Source: Albifimbria verrucaria (lineage: Eukaryota; Ascomycota; Sordariomycetes; Hypocreales; Stachybotryaceae). Taken from it: 64,000 bases of DNA. Each line of letters opens with the position of its first letter. The first letter of the stretch is position 1. The notes beneath the pieces were generated by a model. It was not told the origin of the DNA and ran no database searches. It saw only the letters and a program-made list of their open reading frames with translations. Position numbers and translations under genes: made by a program. The DNA is taken from NCBI GenBank assembly GCA_020081605.1, contig JAHREC010000019.1, positions 868,001-932,000 of the forward strand, given 5' to 3'. Shown piece by piece: positions 23,630 through 36,347 of this stretch.

Positions 23630-25234
23630 TTATTTTGCTCCTCCGCTGAATGGCCACACCATATCTCCAAAAATGAAAGGAATAGGGATCATCGCAACTA
23701 GCATGATACCACAAACAGTACCTGCCATTTGCGGTGATAACACTGCATACATTCTGGAACCTGCCAAAGGCAACGTGGCCCTGAACAGACTTCTTATGAC
23801 AGCATTACTGGCCAGAGCACTGGCAGCATAGATGCCATATGCCCGAGCCAAATAATTACTTGAGTAAACGAAGCTCAGAGTATTCCCGGCTCCAAAGGGA
23901 TGCCAAATAGCATTGGGATTATCCAATGGATCCTTGCTGGTACGCCCGTCCATGCAAAGCCAAACTGACCGACAGGGCTCAGCAATGAGCCTATCGCCAT
24001 TATAAAGGCAATGGCTTCAGGCGGCGGCTTGCCTGTTGCTGGATCACGTGGCCACATATTGATAACGCGTCGTATGAGTGGCTCCGTCACAATTACCAGG
24101 ACGATGCCAATTCCAATACCAAGATATGACAACCCAGACAAGGTTGGGCCCCATCCACGATGCTGGCTGAAAACAACTGGGTATGCAATGAAGCAGAGGT
24201 ATAAAATACCATAGAGAACAGCATTCCTGAAAGGCATGTCAGCGATGATATCTACGAAAACGCAAGCGAAATCAAGAATAAAAGCTGCGAGTCTTACCAA
24301 ACATTGATAAACAGAATGATCGGTTCTGTGAAGAAGAGGACGACAGGACGGCTAAGGTTCAGCTTAACTGAGCCAAAGCCTGAAACTTCTCTATCATACT
24401 GACACCACCACTGGCAGTCGCTTGCTTTCTTGCGCATTTGAATAGTTTTCCGTCTCAAGATCTCTGGCACGTACGTTTCTCTGACTGTGAGCATCATAGC
24501 TATGGACAGCCCACCTAAGATCAATACTACCCAATTTGTCCATTGTCGACCTGCATGTTCAAAGACAACGCCTCCAATCAATGGACCAAGTACCGGGCCA
24601 CTGAATGGACCGAGGCTATATAGCGACATTGCCAAAGCAAGTTGGTCTGGCTTAGAAACATCCACTATGGTTCCAGGACCATTCGAAACCATCGCCGCAG
24701 CGAAAACGCCACTATGAACCCTGTGAGTATTCTGATGAATGGGGAGTAAGAAGGGAAACGGCTCACCCAAAGAAACGTGAGGCTAGGATTGTGCTGAAAG
24801 ACTGGGCCAGGCCGCATGGAATAATGAAGATAGTCCATGCACATATTGAAGACAAGTAAACAATGCGACGACCATATAACTCACTAAGAGGAGCAACAAA
24901 AGACTCGCCATGGCTAGCCCTGTGAGATAAGTCGTCATGCCCATCGTAACCTCCAGGTTTGTAGTTCCAAAATCCGACTTCAGACCAGGAACACAGCTCA
25001 TGTAACTTGTGCTATAAAGGACAACAACCCAAGCTGAGAACGATATCGTTCCTATTACCCAAAATCGATACCATGTTGACCAATTCTTAGGGTTATCTGG
25101 GTCATCATCCGTCATAACAATTTCGAACTCTGGATCCCGCACAACAATGGTCCCTTCCCCGTATTCGTAGTATCTGTCTGATCATCTCGAATCACGCCAC
25201 CCACTGATGAGCTTTCCTTGTACTCGTGTAGCAT
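23630..25234 (-). CDS. MFS multidrug-type transporter (DHA1-like)
   Basis: Twelve-helix proton antiporter of the fungal drug:H+ type, about 500 residues, probably plasma-membrane. Exons 25234-24767, 24711-24298 and 24226-23630. Motifs: DPDNPKNWS before TM1 (hallmark of this subfamily), SELYGRR in loop 2-3, SNGPGTIVDV, YSLGPFSGPVLGPLIGG (antiporter motif C region), and the C-terminal GAGNTLSFVYSSNYL and GIYAASALASNAVIRS. Three one-base gaps: plus-strand C run 25152-25154 near the start, near 24893-24897, and G run 23897-23899; each is closed by one base and then fits the family. The start at 25234 is the ATG of MLHEYKESSS, which joins the main frame only after the first correction. Close to a P450 and HPPD, it may export or import a cluster product. 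Confidence 0.85.
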
Positions 25235-27271
25235 TGGAGCGAACCAAGCAGCAGCCGAGGCTTATCCCTAAAGTGACGGCAAGAGATTGCAAGTGGTAGC
25301 TACGAAGAGGCCGTGGGCAATAATGAAATGCTAATATTCCCTTTATCATCGACACCGGCATCTTCATACCAGCCAAAATACTCCCATTAAGCGCCGTTTG
25401 CGAGCTTTAGATTAAGCCGCTAATGAATCATAGATCGTCATTACGAAGAAAAGGTAAATTTACATGGCCGATATTGAACCGTATTTATCGAGATCGAATC
25501 TTGTGCTAACCAAGCGATCCGATTTCCAGGTCAACGATGGGTCGATCTGTCATAATCTCATTCGGGGTTGAGACAGTGATTTCACGAGTCAGGGATCGTA
25601 TGATGAAACAATGATTCTTCAGCCGATGTGCCCTGATTCACCCGGCCTGAGGCTCGCAGAGATGAGACAAAAGAATTCTAGAACTCAGACAGGTGATAGA
25701 TAAATAGCCAGAGTCACTACAACTGTTATTACTACAAAAGGAGCTGACATTTTACACAGTTCAGTCTCATAATCGGATCGGGGATTTCTACTACCATCAA
25801 TTTAAAGTCAGCCGTAGATCGATGGAGCCAAACTCGGGTGGAGTTGGAGGCGCTCAGTAACTTATACGCATTTTGTGGTGATAATTCCAGGCCTCGCCGC
25901 GTATCATAGGAAACGGCGATAGCTCCGCAAGCACGGGCCTGTCGGTGGCTGGGGTCGGGAATTTGCAATCCAGTCAATTAGCCTTAAACTCCCTTGCATT
26001 TCCGGACAATTCGGAAAGCACCGAAGCCATTGAGCTTAAAGTATTGACAGACGCCGCAAACGGGCAGCCATCTTTTAGCGCAGCGAGGTAAGGCGTTGGC
26101 GTGCTCGAAGGTGCTCGAAGACTTTTTAGCGTAGAAATCACTCATGAGAGGTCGCATAATGCTCAAAAGGGAAATCAGTTGTTTTACTCTGTCCATTGCG
26201 TGGTCTGTAAGTGGCCTCATTACTTGGGAAAATACCAAGTGCAACTTTCAGCACCAGTTCAAGTATGTAACTCTACTGCCTCGTGATACAACATTCGAGT
26301 AAACACAGTTGCATTTGTGAGACTGTGTCCGGTTTGGGCAGACGAGAAATCTTCCAAGGAGATCTAGAGCAGCGGGAACATCTAGGACGGAAACGGCATT
26401 AAGGCAATCGTTGGCCCCAATGAGGAACAATGTCGAGACTAGTAGATAATGTGGGTAATTCGTATCTGCTAACTCGTGAACGCAATATTAAGCTTCGGCA
26501 ATAAGTCATTCTCAGTCTTTGTAAAATAACGACAGATTGCGATTGGAATACGTTATCGAGGTGTTCAATTGATGGATTGGAAATACTGTCACCAGAGTCA
26601 AGTTGGAAGGGCAAGGGGACAGCCACCTTTTACCTTGGAATATCAGTAAGAGTTTGAGGTCCACTGGTACTCAAACAAGTTCTGTCTTTGCTGCCATGGC
26701 AATGACTTAAAGAATATTGATATCATTGAGCACACGACATTTCGTATTGTAAGTTCGAACAAGGTTGTGGCGCCAATAAGCTCGAGCGATTTGTTTACTA
26801 TCCAACCGCCTTGACTACAGCGGAGGTATGCTAGGTGGTGATAAATAGAAGATTGCTGCCTTTCGGGCCCAGAGAAAGGGCTGGAATGAACGCCAAACTG
26901 CAATTACCAAATATCTCTTACGATCCATCCTTGTTCCTCATGCTCGTCACATGCTACGGTCTCAGTTTAGAAGCTATGACGTGTTAGACAACCAAGAATT
27001 ATGTCAGTCCAGCCTCGAGGCTCTAAACCAAGACACGACTTTCTTTTGTCTCAGGCCGATAAACGAAGACATACAAACAGTCCTGATCGTCGCACATGAT
27101 GCATGATCATAGACTCCAAACCGATCATTGAAGAGAGTGCTACAGAATTGATTCTTAAATTCATAAGCCTGTCTTCCTATTTAGATAAAGTTTGATAACT
27201 TGAAACTCATCACCAAGGAGGAATCCATCGACCCAAGCAATACTCGACACAATTTCCCAACATCTTTTGAA
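25235..27271. other. 2-kb intergenic region, no gene seen
   Basis: Holds the promoters of the divergent MFS and HPPD genes. Short ORFs of 60-86 codons overlap on both strands without motifs. No repeat or transposon remnant was recognised. It is among the longer gaps and might hide a decayed gene. Confidence 0.4.
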
Positions 27272-28545
<1,274 letters not shown>

Positions 28546-29897
28546 GTGAAAGCGAGGTGTGGAACTAATAACTTTATTTACCAGGTGTCTGCTTTAAATT
28601 TCCGCACGGTTGATGTTGGAGTTTAATATGACTATATTTATTTAATTCGATATACATTGGCTAGGGATACTTGTACGAAGGACTAAGTAGTTTGTAGAGT
28701 CATTCGTAAATATACTGTATGTGTTTTCATCGGTACGTTCACTTTTTCCCGCTCGTGAAGGCTGGTCTGCCTCAATTTTCAGATTACAACCACGACGTGG
28801 TTTCTAAGTGTCTGATCTTCTGTTGAACAACAAGTCCCTCCTTTCAAGAGTACCTTGTTCTTCTCTCTCAGAGTAAGCAGGTCACATTAGTCCTAGTTAC
28901 GTACTAGAGAGTTCAGCCAAGCATTATCACATTTGGGACGGCTGCTTGGTATGGCTTGGATACAAGTTACGGTAAGGGTACTTGCGATATAGGAGCCTTC
29001 GACCCCTATCTTAGACAAGGAATAATCGTATAGATCAATTTTAAGCCAATTGGCAGGTACTGGGACGTTGAACTCATCTCAATAATTATCCCATGAGCGC
29101 GCCAAAGCAATAGAACCACAAGGAAGATCACCTTGAATTGAAGACTACGTAATCATAGTTTCTTGGGTTTCTGGGTCTTCCAGCTCGCCAACAGTAATAA
29201 GAAATGAGGGAAGGTGCGTAAATCATGCCAAGAATCACGCTGTTGAAGTGTGTCTTATCGTTTGAGTCTTGGACAACGTCTTTGTCATTGGCGAGGTCTC
29301 TCAATCGCAACATCGGCGTGTACAGCGATAACGAATCATGGAGATGTCAATCCTATTGGTTTCAGAAGACTGCCCCTCGTCCATTGTGCGGGGATGGGAA
29401 CACACGTGAATTAAGCCGAGGATGGCTTCGCGTCATCCAGGACTGACGCCGATCCCGACAATCAATCATCGTCACATTGCGTAAAGCCACCACACCAATT
29501 CCCAATTTGGTTCGCAGTTCGTCGCTTATATAATGCCGAAAAGGGTGAAGCATTGCTATAATTATAATGTCTCGTGATTCTATGTTAATTTTAACGATGC
29601 CGTGATGCGCCCTAAACAGCCCCCTTTGCGACTTCCCGCATTGTCGCGAATTGGGGACTGAGAGTAGATCGTATGCTGCACTAAAAGAGGCTTCCGGTCT
29701 ATGGCGATGGAGTATCAAATGAATGTGTGGGCCTTGACATCGGACGCTGCGGCGTGGCACAATGAATGCCGAGGCAAGACTCACGAACCTATGTGGCGCA
29801 TACAAGTACATGAATTCCTGGTTTGGTATTAATATCAAGTGCTTTTGAAAATTGGTTTCTGCAACTTGTTCAATATCTTTTGACAGAAATATTCACT
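28546..29897. other. Intergenic, 1.35 kb, no gene seen
   Basis: Between HPPD and the first mpaB-like gene, which run in the same direction. A minus-strand ORF at 29362-29838 shows no motif and overlaps the likely promoter. A TATATAA-like box lies near 29527. Confidence 0.45.
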
Positions 29898-30794
29898 ATG
29901 GCTTGCCCTGTGAGTTCCGATAGCCAAGGCATTCCCGTGGGCTCAAAGCTGCCATACGGGAAGCCGCACATCTACGAGACTATTAGAGAGCCAGTTGAAA
30001 TTCGAAAAATTACCGAAGACTGCATTTTCCTCCTTGGTGGGCATTTCGCTATTCTGTGTCAGTTTGCACATCCCCGGTTGGCTGAGGGGTCGTACAAGCA
30101 TTCCAACTTCGCATACCGAATCATGAATCGCCTCAAGACCACAGCAATGTTCCTGAACGCCGCAGTCATGGGCACAGAGGCTGAGAAAAACGCCATATTT
30201 AGTGTCATTCATTCTAAACACAGCGAAGTGAAAGGAGAGACGTATGACGCTGACGATCCCGAGTTGCACAAATGGACTGCTGCGACCTTGTTCGTTTCGC
30301 TACTCTGTGTTCATGAAGCATTCTTTGGGAAGTTGACGACTGCACAGAAAGAAGTCATGTTTGAAGAGTCTGCTGTGTACGCTACGTCTCTACGCATGCC
30401 ACCTGATATGTGGCCGAAGACATTGGACGATTTCTGGAGCTACTGGGATTACAATATCGAACATCTTGAGATAACTGATTGGGCACGAAGTCTGTGCAAG
30501 GATTTGATGTATCCGAAGCACATGCCTTTGTGGTACTATCCCACAGCTCCTGTTTCTCGGATTCTTACAACGCACTGGTTACCAGAGAGGTTCCAACGTG
30601 AATACGGCATGAAAACCACACCTCTAAACACAGCAATGTATCATTTCTTGATTGGGTACGGAGCATTAGTGTGGCCCAGAGTGCCAAGGTCATTGAAATC
30701 GAGGCCGAGTAAAATGTATATTAAGGATATGAGAGAGGCAGTTAAGAGGATTGAGGCAACTGGGACATGGCACGAAAATAAGAAGAAACTCTGA
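29898..30794 (+). CDS. mpaB-type / DUF2236 oxygenase-like protein
   Basis: Single-exon gene for about 298 residues of the ER-bound oxygenase mpaB / rubber-oxygenase-like (DUF2236) family, haem-dependent dioxygenase-like enzymes that in known cases cleave isoprenoid double bonds. Seen: YETIREPVEIRKI, FLLGGHFAILCQFAHPRLAEG, the central HKWTAATLFVSLLCVHEAF helix with conserved histidine and tryptophan, WSYWDYNIE, and the C-terminal LPERFQREYGMKTTPLNTAMY segment. ATG 29898 gives MACPVSSDSQ and removes a hydrophobic upstream stretch that begins with another start in the same frame; the longer form from about 29823 is possible. No frame break. A second, longer member of the same family follows on the same strand 0.7 kb downstream. 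Substrate unknown. Confidence 0.78.
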   Translation: MACPVSSDSQGIPVGSKLPYGKPHIYETIREPVEIRKITEDCIFLLGGHFAILCQFAHPRLAEGSYKHSNFAYRIMNRLKTTAMFLNAAVMGTEAEKNAIFSVIHSKHSEVKGETYDADDPELHKWTAATLFVSLLCVHEAFFGKLTTAQKEVMFEESAVYATSLRMPPDMWPKTLDDFWSYWDYNIEHLEITDWARSLCKDLMYPKHMPLWYYPTAPVSRILTTHWLPERFQREYGMKTTPLNTAMYHFLIGYGALVWPRVPRSLKSRPSKMYIKDMREAVKRIEATGTWHENKKKL

Positions 30795-31467
30795 TTGAGC
30801 AGTGGGAGGTATTACTATTGTTTGTATTTGATATACTGTAGATATTTTATAATAGTCTAACCGTACTATCATCGATTAAATTGTTCTCAAGGTAACTTTT
30901 TGGGCTGTATGGCATGTCACAGTCATGGAACTATCACGAACCATATCTGTAGAGTAGTCTAGTGGCTCAGTTCAATTCATTGATGGTGTTTGTGGAAGTC
31001 CTTGCATGCCATAGTGCAGTACCCAAGAAGCTATGGACTCTGAGATCGTGGTCATGCAAGTGAGTCTTGGCTGCAACTCAGCCCCAAAGTAAATGATGTA
31101 CCACGCCCAAGTCATTCGTCAGATGATGCGGGGATCTCCACATCCGGTGTATTACTGAGGAGGTCACCCCGCTGTTGCCTTTCACCTCCGAGATACTCGT
31201 CTCACCTTAAGCAGTTTTCCCCTCTGTAAAGGGCCTCGGCATAGAAACCATACTATTACCAATTTAGGCATCAGCTCGTTCCTCCATGTCTGTGACATGT
31301 GAAGGATGGTCTGGTTGGTGGCGGAAGATATCATCAATGGAGTCATCTAGTGACGGCACACGTTCTTTGATAGTATAATACCACCAGACGTATCTATGCT
31401 TTTTATCTCTTCTGCCCATACCCTACAATTCGCAACACCCAGAACTTGACATACCGCAAAATCAGCC
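30795..31467. other. Intergenic between two tandem mpaB-like genes
   Basis: About 0.67 kb; carries the promoter of the downstream gene. A chance minus-strand ORF overlaps its 3' end and the next gene start. Nothing else seen. Confidence 0.5.
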
Positions 31468-33007
31468 ATGGTGTTCCAACTTTTCTCTTCTGATCCTGAC
31501 GAAATAGAACGATACGCGTTCAAATTCCGATGGACTTCCTTACACCAAACGGCTGAGGAACTCGAACCTCTCCGCCACACATATGATGTTGTAGGTGGCG
31601 ATGCGTTGGATAGGATTATGGAAATAAATCCTCTACCAGAAACCGCGCTCCTTCCAAGAAAAGACATACAGTCGTCTTATGAGCCAAAAGAAAAAGGGAA
31701 CCAACGCGATTTCTTTAGCCTTGTGAAGGCTCATGCGAAGGATGACGAAAAGATCCACCGGTTGTGGCAGGAGGTCAATACTGTCCCAAGTTGGGTTGAC
31801 AAGGCACAAATCGAGAGAGGCCAAAAAGTCTTCTGGCGGTATGGTGGTCCCGCTGTGACAGCTGTAAGTGGCATGCAATATGATTTATGCGAGCAAATGT
31901 TTTAACATATTATTTAGTTAACCTACTTGTCTCTGTTAGGTGGCATGGCGAGCGGAAAGCCGGTTGAAACACTCGATCGAACTGGCGGCTTTGGGGCTGA
32001 GGTAGTTAGACGGCGCTTACTTGAGACTACACAACATACTCTAGGTGTTCACAAGGACCTCAAATCTATAATGCCAGGGAGAAGGCTGGGAGGCATCCGT
32101 ACGCATACGCTTACTTCATGCCTCCGTTCGTCGACGGATTATACGCCTTGCTCAAGAGAAACCTGAGTATTACGACCTCAAGAAATACGGTGTGCCCATC
32201 AACGACTTGGACAGTATTGGAACCACGACTACATTTTGTTCGACTCTGATCTGGCTTGGATTTCCGAGGCAAGGTATCTGGCTGCGCCCGCAAGAGATTC
32301 GAGATTTTCTTGCACTATGGAGGTACATAGCGTATCTCATTGGCACACCTCATGACTGGTTGGCAACCCCAGAACAGGCAAAAGCGATGATGGAATCCCT
32401 CATGGTTGCCGAATATGCGCCCACCAAGGCAGGTAGCGTGCTAGCTAACAACATCATCACTGGCTTTGAGGGCGCAGCTCCTATTTATGCATCTAGGGAT
32501 TCCTTAATGCCCTCACATGGTGGTTAAACGGGAAAGAATTGGCGCAGGATCTTGGTATCCAGAAGCCTACCCTGTATCACACTGCGCTTGTGGCTTCGCA
32601 ATGTGCCCTGTTCATGCTTAACGCATATCTTTACAGGAGCATACCATTCTTGGATGAGTGGAATATTAAAGTAAGATTATGTGTTGTCTATGAAGAAAAT
32701 ATGAGCTGACATCATGGTAGCGTGTCCGAAGCCTCCTGTATGACGTTCTCGTCGAGAATAAAGAGAAAGGCGCCCTCGGGTACCGTGCAAAGTTTAGCTT
32801 CAAATGGATCCCTGGTCATGCACACGCCAGCACCCCTTAGGAGAACAAAATGAGAAACGACGGAAAGAATCTGGCCCTTTCAAACGTAACGGGATTGAGA
32901 GGCCAGCACTAATTATCCTTTTGATCCTGTTTTCGGTGCTTGGTTACCTGACCTACGGGGTCTGGAATTTTATCACTACTGCTCGTGCGTCTAACAAGTT
33001 GGACTGA
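31468..33007 (+). CDS. Second mpaB-type / DUF2236 protein with C-terminal membrane helix
   Basis: Longer member of the DUF2236 oxygenase-like family, about 475 residues. Exons 31468-31863, 31918-32670 and 32721-33007. Order of blocks: WTSLHQTAEELEPLRHTYD, WVDKAQIERGQKVFWRYGG, YLSLLGGMASGKPVETLDRT, the motif EGWEASVRIRLLHASVRRRI, then GVPINDLDSIGTTTTFCSTL, LALWRYIAYLIGTPHDWL, LNALTWWLNGKELAQDL, and a single hydrophobic helix IILLILFSVLGYLTYGVW at the end, suggesting tail anchoring in the ER. Three one-base gaps are needed, at the G runs 32077-32079 and 32496-32498 and the C run 32833-32836; all joins then agree with the family. Tandem with the shorter homologue upstream, in the same direction, near HPPD and P450. 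Confidence 0.8.
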
Positions 33008-34623
33008 TACCAAGTGTGGGACTTCAAAATTGTACAGATAGATGTAGTGCAAGATAATGAGTTGAAACTGGCGGCCCTTTTTCTTTCTTTCTTTTTTATT
33101 ATAATTGATTTCTTCGTTACCAATGCGCACTGCAACGTTGCAGCTATAGTCAGACGTATAAACTACTCGCACGACGATATGATGGTGTTTCCCTAGAAGA
33201 AGGGCCCAACCTACGGGATCTCAGCCCCTTAGGTATGAAAAGGAATATTGTCAGAGCGGTTATGTGAACATGGGATGCGCTGGGCGGCCCTCGGACTTGG
33301 ACCTGGACACAGATCTTGGGTCAATTTTGGGCTATTTGCAACTAGCTCTAGACATAGTAACTAACTGTTGGAGACCCCTGCGTGGTTACTAAAACCCAAA
33401 TAGCTGCTGCTTCAACGTGGACCAAGCTGCTTGACTCATAAAGCTAAATGATTGGTGCCCCTAAAACGCCGACGGAGGTCAGTATCCGAAGGCCGTCGGA
33501 TTCTATGATGCGGGCTTATTGTTACACCGATCAGACTCGGTAGAATATGGATGAAGCTTAACATTTTAGGCATGTGCATCAGGTCAATGCACCGATTTAA
33601 GATAGTGACATCCATGAAACGGCTGGGATCCATAGTTTTAGCACGCCCAGCTTCTATAGAGAACACTCAAAGCAACAGAGCTCTTAGTGTGAACGCTCAA
33701 TCCGGTGCACTTAAACTCCTTCTCGAATTCGCTTATAAAATTACAGGCCCGCATAAGCAACCCATTGTCTCAGGGTGAGTTCTTCTAGAATTGTTCCTTT
33801 TGCCCCTGTCATCTCTCGGCTGCTGCCCGACAGCCTCCTGGCCAAGCCGCTTGGGAAATTGGTGGTCGGAAGATGATGGAGCCTGCTGAAAAGAGCATGG
33901 GTAGATGTGAGATCACTGGCCACTGCCCTTGGGTCCAATGACTATTATGTGGAGACTCGCGTGCTCAATTCTGGAACACTGAATCCTGTGGTAGAATCAT
34001 CCAAGGCTGAGACAATTGTCGAAGATCTGAGCGATTACTGATGTGCTGTACCAAAGTCTGGGGGACAGCTAGGCCCATTTCTTCCGGCCAGGCCTGATGA
34101 CATCCAGGTGTGCTATATTTGGCAGCCTAAGCTTGTCGTATCATGCACCAATGGATGACCCTTGCTAGCCGTCTGATCTGGTTAAACTTACGGTTAGTTT
34201 GTTTAGGGCGTAAACATGGGGCTCAAGTGCCATGCCGCTTTGACTCGCGTCTTGGGGATTCGGCATCTGGGTGAGGCACAGAATGAACCGGCTCTTTCAA
34301 GATGACGATGATGCTGGGCCAAACTGCCGTTGCAACTTCTCAACAACTGCTGGATGTCGGCCATGACCTATTCCTCTCAAAGTGACACAACAGAGCTCCT
34401 CTTGAAAGAACGGGCATATTGATACTGGGTTCTGCCTCCTTTCAATTTTGGACAGCGGATTTCTCGGACCTAAATGCGACTGGGCGAATGGGAACATGGT
34501 AAAGTCCATCGATCGAACCCACCCCAGTTACGCAACGCTTGGGCTATTTTTGCCTACCTAATCAACTATAATCCAGGGGTCTTTGAATCCTTCGAGATAA
34601 TCTACTATGGCATTTCTCCGTAA
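33008..34623. other. Intergenic, 1.6 kb, no gene seen
   Basis: Only short overlapping ORFs without motifs. A T-rich stretch (33079-33110) lies just after the mpaB-like stop and could include its polyadenylation region. The last part leads into the CT-rich promoter described separately. Confidence 0.45.
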
Positions 34624-34835
34624 CCAGCGTATATATTGACTTGAGGCATCCCACGATATTCGTCTCTTTTCTCTCCAAGCCACTCTTTTCCTTTCTGTCT
34701 TTTTCTTCAAGTCACTCCTTTTCTTCAATTCAACCAACTTTTTTTCTTGTGCCAATCTTTTTTCTACCTGCCTTCATTACTTCTGCTAGTTGACGACCCA
34801 TAGAAGTTTACGATCAAATCCACGAAACATTCACC
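34624..34835 (+). promoter_or_regulatory. TATA box and long pyrimidine-rich promoter of the DJ-1-like gene
   Basis: A TATATA stretch near 34629 is followed by about 100 bp of almost pure C/T (roughly 34665-34765, many CTTTT units) and then a short leader to ATG 34836 with a favourable CACC context. CT tracts of this kind mark strong constitutive promoters in filamentous fungi. This fits the marked codon bias of the gene. Confidence 0.6.
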
Positions 34836-35786
34836 ATGCTCACTCAATCCTTCTTCAAATTCGCCGTTGTTGGCGCCGGCCTTCTGGCTAAGGCTGCGGC
34901 TTTGGATGTCCCGAACCCGGCCGGAACCCCGGTTGTCGCTCCTGTTCCGGTCCCTACCCACGAGGGCTGCGGCCAGGAGATCCCCGTTGAGGAGAACCCG
35001 GTCGACCCTAACGAGCCCACCGAGTCCAGTATGTGCCTTACAACCAGCCGTTCTTATAGCGCAACTAACATGTAAAACAGTCCCGGTCAACTGGGGTGTG
35101 CTGGCCATGCCCGGTGTCGACATGATCGACGTTTTCGGCCCTCTCGAGATCCTCTACTTCGTTGCCGCCAAGAACTTCTTGAACGTCACCGTCATCACCC
35201 CGACTGCCGACCCTGTCGTTGTCAAGCCTCCCGGCAACAACACCGCTGGCTCCATCTTCCAGCCTACCATTGTCGGCTCTGCTACCATCGAGGACAACCT
35301 CGATCTTGAGGTTCTCCTGATCCCCGGTGGAGCTGCTGCTCGTGACCCCAAGATGATGTTCATTGATGAGTGGGTTGCCAAGATGTACCCCAACGTCAGG
35401 TATCTCATCACCATCTGCACCGGTGCCATCTTCCCTGCTCGTGCCGGTCTCCTTGACGGTCGCCGTGCCACCACCAACAAGCGCGCCTGGGACGTCGTTA
35501 CCAAGCACGGAAACGGTGTCAACTGGGTTGCTCCCGCTCGTTACGTCGTCGACGGCAACATCTGGTCTTCCTCTGGTGTAAGTATAGCCCACAATGCCTC
35601 ACAAACCTTTCTAACTCACTGCGAATAGGTTACCTCTGGTATGGACCTGATGCTCCACTGGGTCGAGACCTGGTACGGCCAGGAGTTCGCCGAGAACATC
35701 TCTCAGCTCACTGAGCACGAGATCCGCGCTGCTGAGGACGACCCATTCACGGACCTGGCCAAGGTCCCCCACCAGGGACAGCTGTA
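34836..35786 (+). CDS. Secreted DJ-1/PfpI-family protein
   Basis: ThiJ/PfpI (class I glutamine-amidotransferase-like) protein of about 276 residues with a signal peptide (FFKFAVVGAGLLAKAAA) and a proline-rich mature N-terminus. Exons 34836-35028, 35081-35577 and 35629-35786. Seen: WGVLAMPGVDMIDVFGPLEI, LLIPGGAAARDP, nucleophile elbow ITICTGAIFPARAGLLDGRR with the cysteine, ATTNKRAW, and WSSSGVTSGMDLMLHWVE, a set typical of isonitrile-hydratase or AraC-partner-like relatives. No frame break anywhere. Codons end mostly in C, with GTC, ATC, CTC and AAC favoured, far more biased than in any neighbour. Together with the CT-rich promoter this suggests very high expression. Enzyme activity is unknown: family members include glyoxalases, hydratases and proteases. 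An export signal on this fold is unusual. Confidence 0.85.
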
Positions 35787-36347
35787 AACATCTCCATGTT
35801 TACTCCGTATTGAGAGAACGTGTGAATAGTTAATACTCCACGGGTTAATTGCCCGTGTATCGCTGGTCGATTAAACCATTTGTACTCTTCTTCGCTTTTG
35901 CGCATATGTTATACTACAGAAGTAAATAGAATTCACAGGTTGGCTCATATTTGCTGCTCACATCGCTTGATTACATGTTGCTATTTCATAAGAACAACCT
36001 GACCCCACCCGTAGGAACAAGTGTTTGAGTGGTTCACCAACCAGGGCTCCAATTCCAGGATGATGCAATTCCGACACCGGCCAGCGATCACTACATCTGC
36101 ATATTTATGACGTGATTGAGCTTAGCTTCAAGAGCTATAAACGAGCAACATTGTTTACACCATCGCTTCTGCGACTCCTCAAATCAATTCAAGAGCAAGA
36201 AGTTATTAAGTGAAGGAATAGAAAAACTCAATCGATAGGGCTCAGAGACTGCATCAAGGTGAATGTACCTATTCTGGAAAAGATGTTGATCCACGCTTCT
36301 GACGCAGCTAGTTTGCGACCGACCCGAAAGAAAGATTGCTACCCATC
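35787..36347. other. Intergenic, 0.56 kb
   Basis: 3' region of the DJ-1-like gene and promoter of the arylsulfotransferase-like gene. No element recognised with confidence. Confidence 0.5.

Noticed and set aside
29362..29838. Minus-strand ORF of 158 codons
   Set aside because: No motif, and it overlaps the promoter and start of the mpaB-like gene; likely chance.
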